Shown: positions 4,548-5,483 of the stretch, in pieces
How the letters are laid out: the number at the start of each line of letters is the position of its first letter
Position numbering within the stretch: the stretch's first letter is position 1
Assembly (NCBI GenBank): GCA_035493895.1
Contig: DATJHM010000250.1
Span: 1 to 5,483 of the forward strand
DNA: 5,483 bases
Direction: 5' to 3'
Origin: DATJHM01 sp035493895
Lineage (GTDB): Bacteria > Chloroflexota > Ktedonobacteria > Ktedonobacterales > Ktedonobacteraceae
Position numbers and translations under genes: made by a program
Notes under the pieces: generated by a model
The model's database searches: none
The model's input: the letters and a program-made list of their open reading frames with translations, nothing else
Told to the model about the DNA's origin: nothing

Positions 4548-5093
4548 TCAAATGTCGCTGGTATTGCGGGCACGAAAACGTCGTACTTTCAGCAGGTTGG
4601 CGCATTTATCGGCGGTACAATAACTTCGCGTGCGGCTCTTACTCTCGTCGTAGAATACCCAGCGACAATGAGTATTGGCACATATTTTCAGACGTCTGAC
4701 GTCACAATCTGCCAGCAGATGGGCGAATGATGCCGCAATCTCTGCCTGTACCCACTCCCAATCCTTTTGCAGTGGGATCAGTTCGACCCGATAGCTTTCG
4801 CCAGCATGCAGCAGGGAACGGCTGAAAACCCCCTTGCGCAACAAGCTATTGAGCTCAGCCAGATCGGTGCTCGCAAGCTGTCCCGTTGCCAGACTCTCCA
4901 CCATGCGCCGCAGAAGGGTCCGGAGCGCAACAAGCCTGACAAGCACGTCTGCATCTGGCAAGCTAGCAGTTTGAAGGCCCCATTTGGCAAGAAACTGCTC
5001 CATCCATACGGGCTGCTGGAGATCATCTCTGACCCAGCGACCACGAAAATCCCGAAACTCGCTATTGATAAAATCAAGACATAACGCATCCAT
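4548..5093 (-). CDS. ABATE/CGNR zinc-finger domain protein, short N-terminus
   Basis: A 181-residue probable transcriptional regulator. The N-terminal ABATE-type domain begins at once with DALCLDFINSEF, matching the conserved LCLDFVNT start of the family. A helical middle contains VALRTLLRRMVESLATGQLA and an Asn in LAELNSLL. The C-terminal zinc finger has C138-x4-C143-x15-C159-x4-C164, in KICANTHCRWVFYDES and SYCTADKCANLLKVRRFRAR. The name-giving CGNR is CANL here (164-167). All four Cys are kept, so zinc binding is probably intact. Only three residues precede LCLDF, fewer than I expect. In frame, a TGA occurs two codons upstream (5097-5099), and no convincing ribosome binding site precedes ATG 5093. 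A mobile-element end begins about 20 bp upstream, so the 5' end may have been clipped or re-promoted. Its targets are unknown. Confidence 0.85.
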   Translation of the reverse strand: MDALCLDFINSEFRDFRGRWVRDDLQQPVWMEQFLAKWGLQTASLPDADVLVRLVALRTLLRRMVESLATGQLASTDLAELNSLLRKGVFSRSLLHAGESYRVELIPLQKDWEWVQAEIAASFAHLLADCDVRRLKICANTHCRWVFYDESKSRTRSYCTADKCANLLKVRRFRARNTSDI

Positions 5094-5112
5094 AATTCAC
5101 GCTTTCAGAGTC

Positions 5113-5130
5113 CAATGTCACGTACATAAG
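5113..5130 (+). repeat. 18-bp repeat, first copy
   Basis: CAATGTCACGTACATAAG at 5113-5130 is identical to 5176-5193, with a 63-bp period. The third, inverted copy has one mismatch. This copy begins 20 bp upstream of the CGNR start. It may be the left end of a larger element interrupted by the small one. A GCACC-C-GGTGC dyad follows at 5134-5144. Confidence 0.7.
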
Positions 5131-5163
5131 CCTGCACCCGGTGCCCATCAATCCCGTAGAGTC

Positions 5164-5176
5164 GCTGCTTGTCGGC
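5164..5176 (+). repeat. 13-bp direct repeat, left (possible target-site duplication)
   Basis: GCTGCTTGTCGGC directly abuts the left inverted repeat of the 254-bp element. It matches GCTGCTTGTCCGC at 5431-5443 in 12 of 13 bases. Confidence 0.55.
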
Positions 5177-5430
5177 AATGTCACGTACATAAGGAGAATG
5201 GCGTAGAATCGCAGGGTCGTGAGGTGGCCTGACCCATCTCCCAAACGGGAGAGCGTCGCTGCCAGATCGTACAAAAGGTGCAAAAAAATGCTATTTGGGC
5301 ATTGCACCAGGAATGGATCGCCTCACGGCCATCTCTTTCCTTCCCATTGTTTCCAAATAGGCCAGATGCATGGGTTTCTTGCAAGATGATCCTTTCTCTT
5401 CTACAAGATTCTCCTTATCTACGTGACATT
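5177..5430. mobile_element. Putative 254-bp MITE with inverted terminal repeats
   Basis: The left end begins AATGTCACGTACATAAGG. The right end, read on the minus strand from 5430, begins AATGTCACGTAGATAAGG. The match is 22 of 23 bases (5177-5199 against 5408-5430) and 28 of 32 when extended inward to GTAGAA. Near-identical 13-bp direct repeats flank both outer edges exactly. The interior carries no gene, only a small 6-bp hairpin (5237-5252), as expected of a non-autonomous element moved in trans. A 13-bp duplication is longer than most families make. IS4-like elements are one group known for duplications of about 9-13 bp, so that family is the first guess, without proof. Confidence 0.6.
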
Positions 5431-5443
5431 GCTGCTTGTCCGC
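5431..5443 (+). repeat. 13-bp direct repeat, right (possible target-site duplication)
   Basis: GCTGCTTGTCCGC follows the right inverted repeat with no gap and matches 5164-5176 in 12 of 13 bases. Removing the element and one copy rejoins GTCGC to GCGAC around the target, so the insertion site would have been an imperfect dyad. Confidence 0.55.
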
Positions 5444-5483
5444 GACCAATACGCATCAACCTGAGGGGCGAATTGGCCGGGGG

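Larger units (their letters stand above)
5094..5483. other. Repeat-rich non-coding region
   Basis: About 390 bp without a supported gene, dominated by copies of one 18-bp end sequence and the inverted-repeat element described separately. Several frames are open across it, including a 64-codon minus-strand frame (about 5105-5290) that lacks any start codon. None has a family signature. On the minus strand, 5483 to about 5433 is open in two frames and could be the end of a gene lying to the right. Confidence 0.5.

Noticed and set aside
5105..5290. A 64-codon minus-strand frame reading YVRDI twice through the 63-bp-spaced repeats
   Set aside because: It has no start codon or ribosome binding site. 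The repeated peptide simply reflects the 18-bp DNA repeat whose 63-bp spacing is divisible by three.
5074..5384. Two further minus-strand frames (77 and 67 codons) across the repeat region
   Set aside because: They cross the MITE ends and each other, lack family features, and one overlaps the CGNR start.
5113..5430. A CRISPR array based on the repeated 18-bp sequence
   Set aside because: There are only three copies, one of them inverted, with unequal spacing (63 bp and then about 220 bp). This does not fit CRISPR.

Overview
The window (5,483 bp) reads as accessory chromosomal DNA from a moderately GC-rich, free-living bacterium. The N-terminal transposase-like fragment, the CGNR zinc-finger regulator, the divergent TetR/aldo-keto reductase pair and the inserted repeats look most like a large, mobile-element-rich genome of the Ktedonobacteria (Chloroflexota) type. 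That taxonomic guess rests on remembered family resemblance only and is of moderate to low confidence.

Layout. (1) Positions 1-341, minus strand: the first 113 codons of a transposase-like gene that runs off the left edge, lying 28 bp downstream of the next gene. (2) 370-1410, minus: a complete aldo/keto reductase with the full Asp-Tyr-Lys-His tetrad. (3) 1599-2198, plus: a TetR/AcrR-type repressor divergent from the reductase. The 188-bp gap holds opposed, overlapping promoters and a perfect 8-5-8 palindrome over the tetR -35 box, so reductase and regulator probably form one self-regulated switch. (4) 2356-2676, minus: an unrecognised 106-residue protein with a good ribosome binding site and a dyad just upstream. 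(5) 2677-3132: about 455 bp without a conventional gene. It contains four TGACAGT repeats, a promoter with both hexamers matching consensus (TTGACA-18-TATAAT), a well-initiated 10-codon mini-ORF and a perfect 13-bp-stem hairpin. (6) 3133-4263, minus: an isocitrate/isopropylmalate dehydrogenase family protein whose catalytic Lys and two metal-binding Asp positions appear replaced by Arg, Glu and Asn. (7) 4264-4547: a gap with a tandem repeat, a hairpin and a TATAAT box for the dehydrogenase. (8) 4548-5093, minus: an ABATE/CGNR zinc-finger regulator with CANL in place of CGNR and a very short N-terminus. (9) 5094-5483: non-coding, repeat-rich DNA that looks like a small non-autonomous transposable element.

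The most notable structure is at 5164-5443. A 254-bp segment has inverted terminal repeats (22 of 23 matching, 28 of 32 when extended), and both outer edges abut a 13-bp direct repeat (12 of 13 matching). This is the architecture of an inserted MITE with a target-site duplication. A further copy of the same 18-bp end sequence lies at 5113-5130, about 20 bp upstream of the CGNR gene start, suggesting nested or repeated insertion that may have trimmed or re-promoted that gene.

Apart from the reductase/TetR pair, the genes show no obvious shared pathway. No tRNA, rRNA or CRISPR array was seen.
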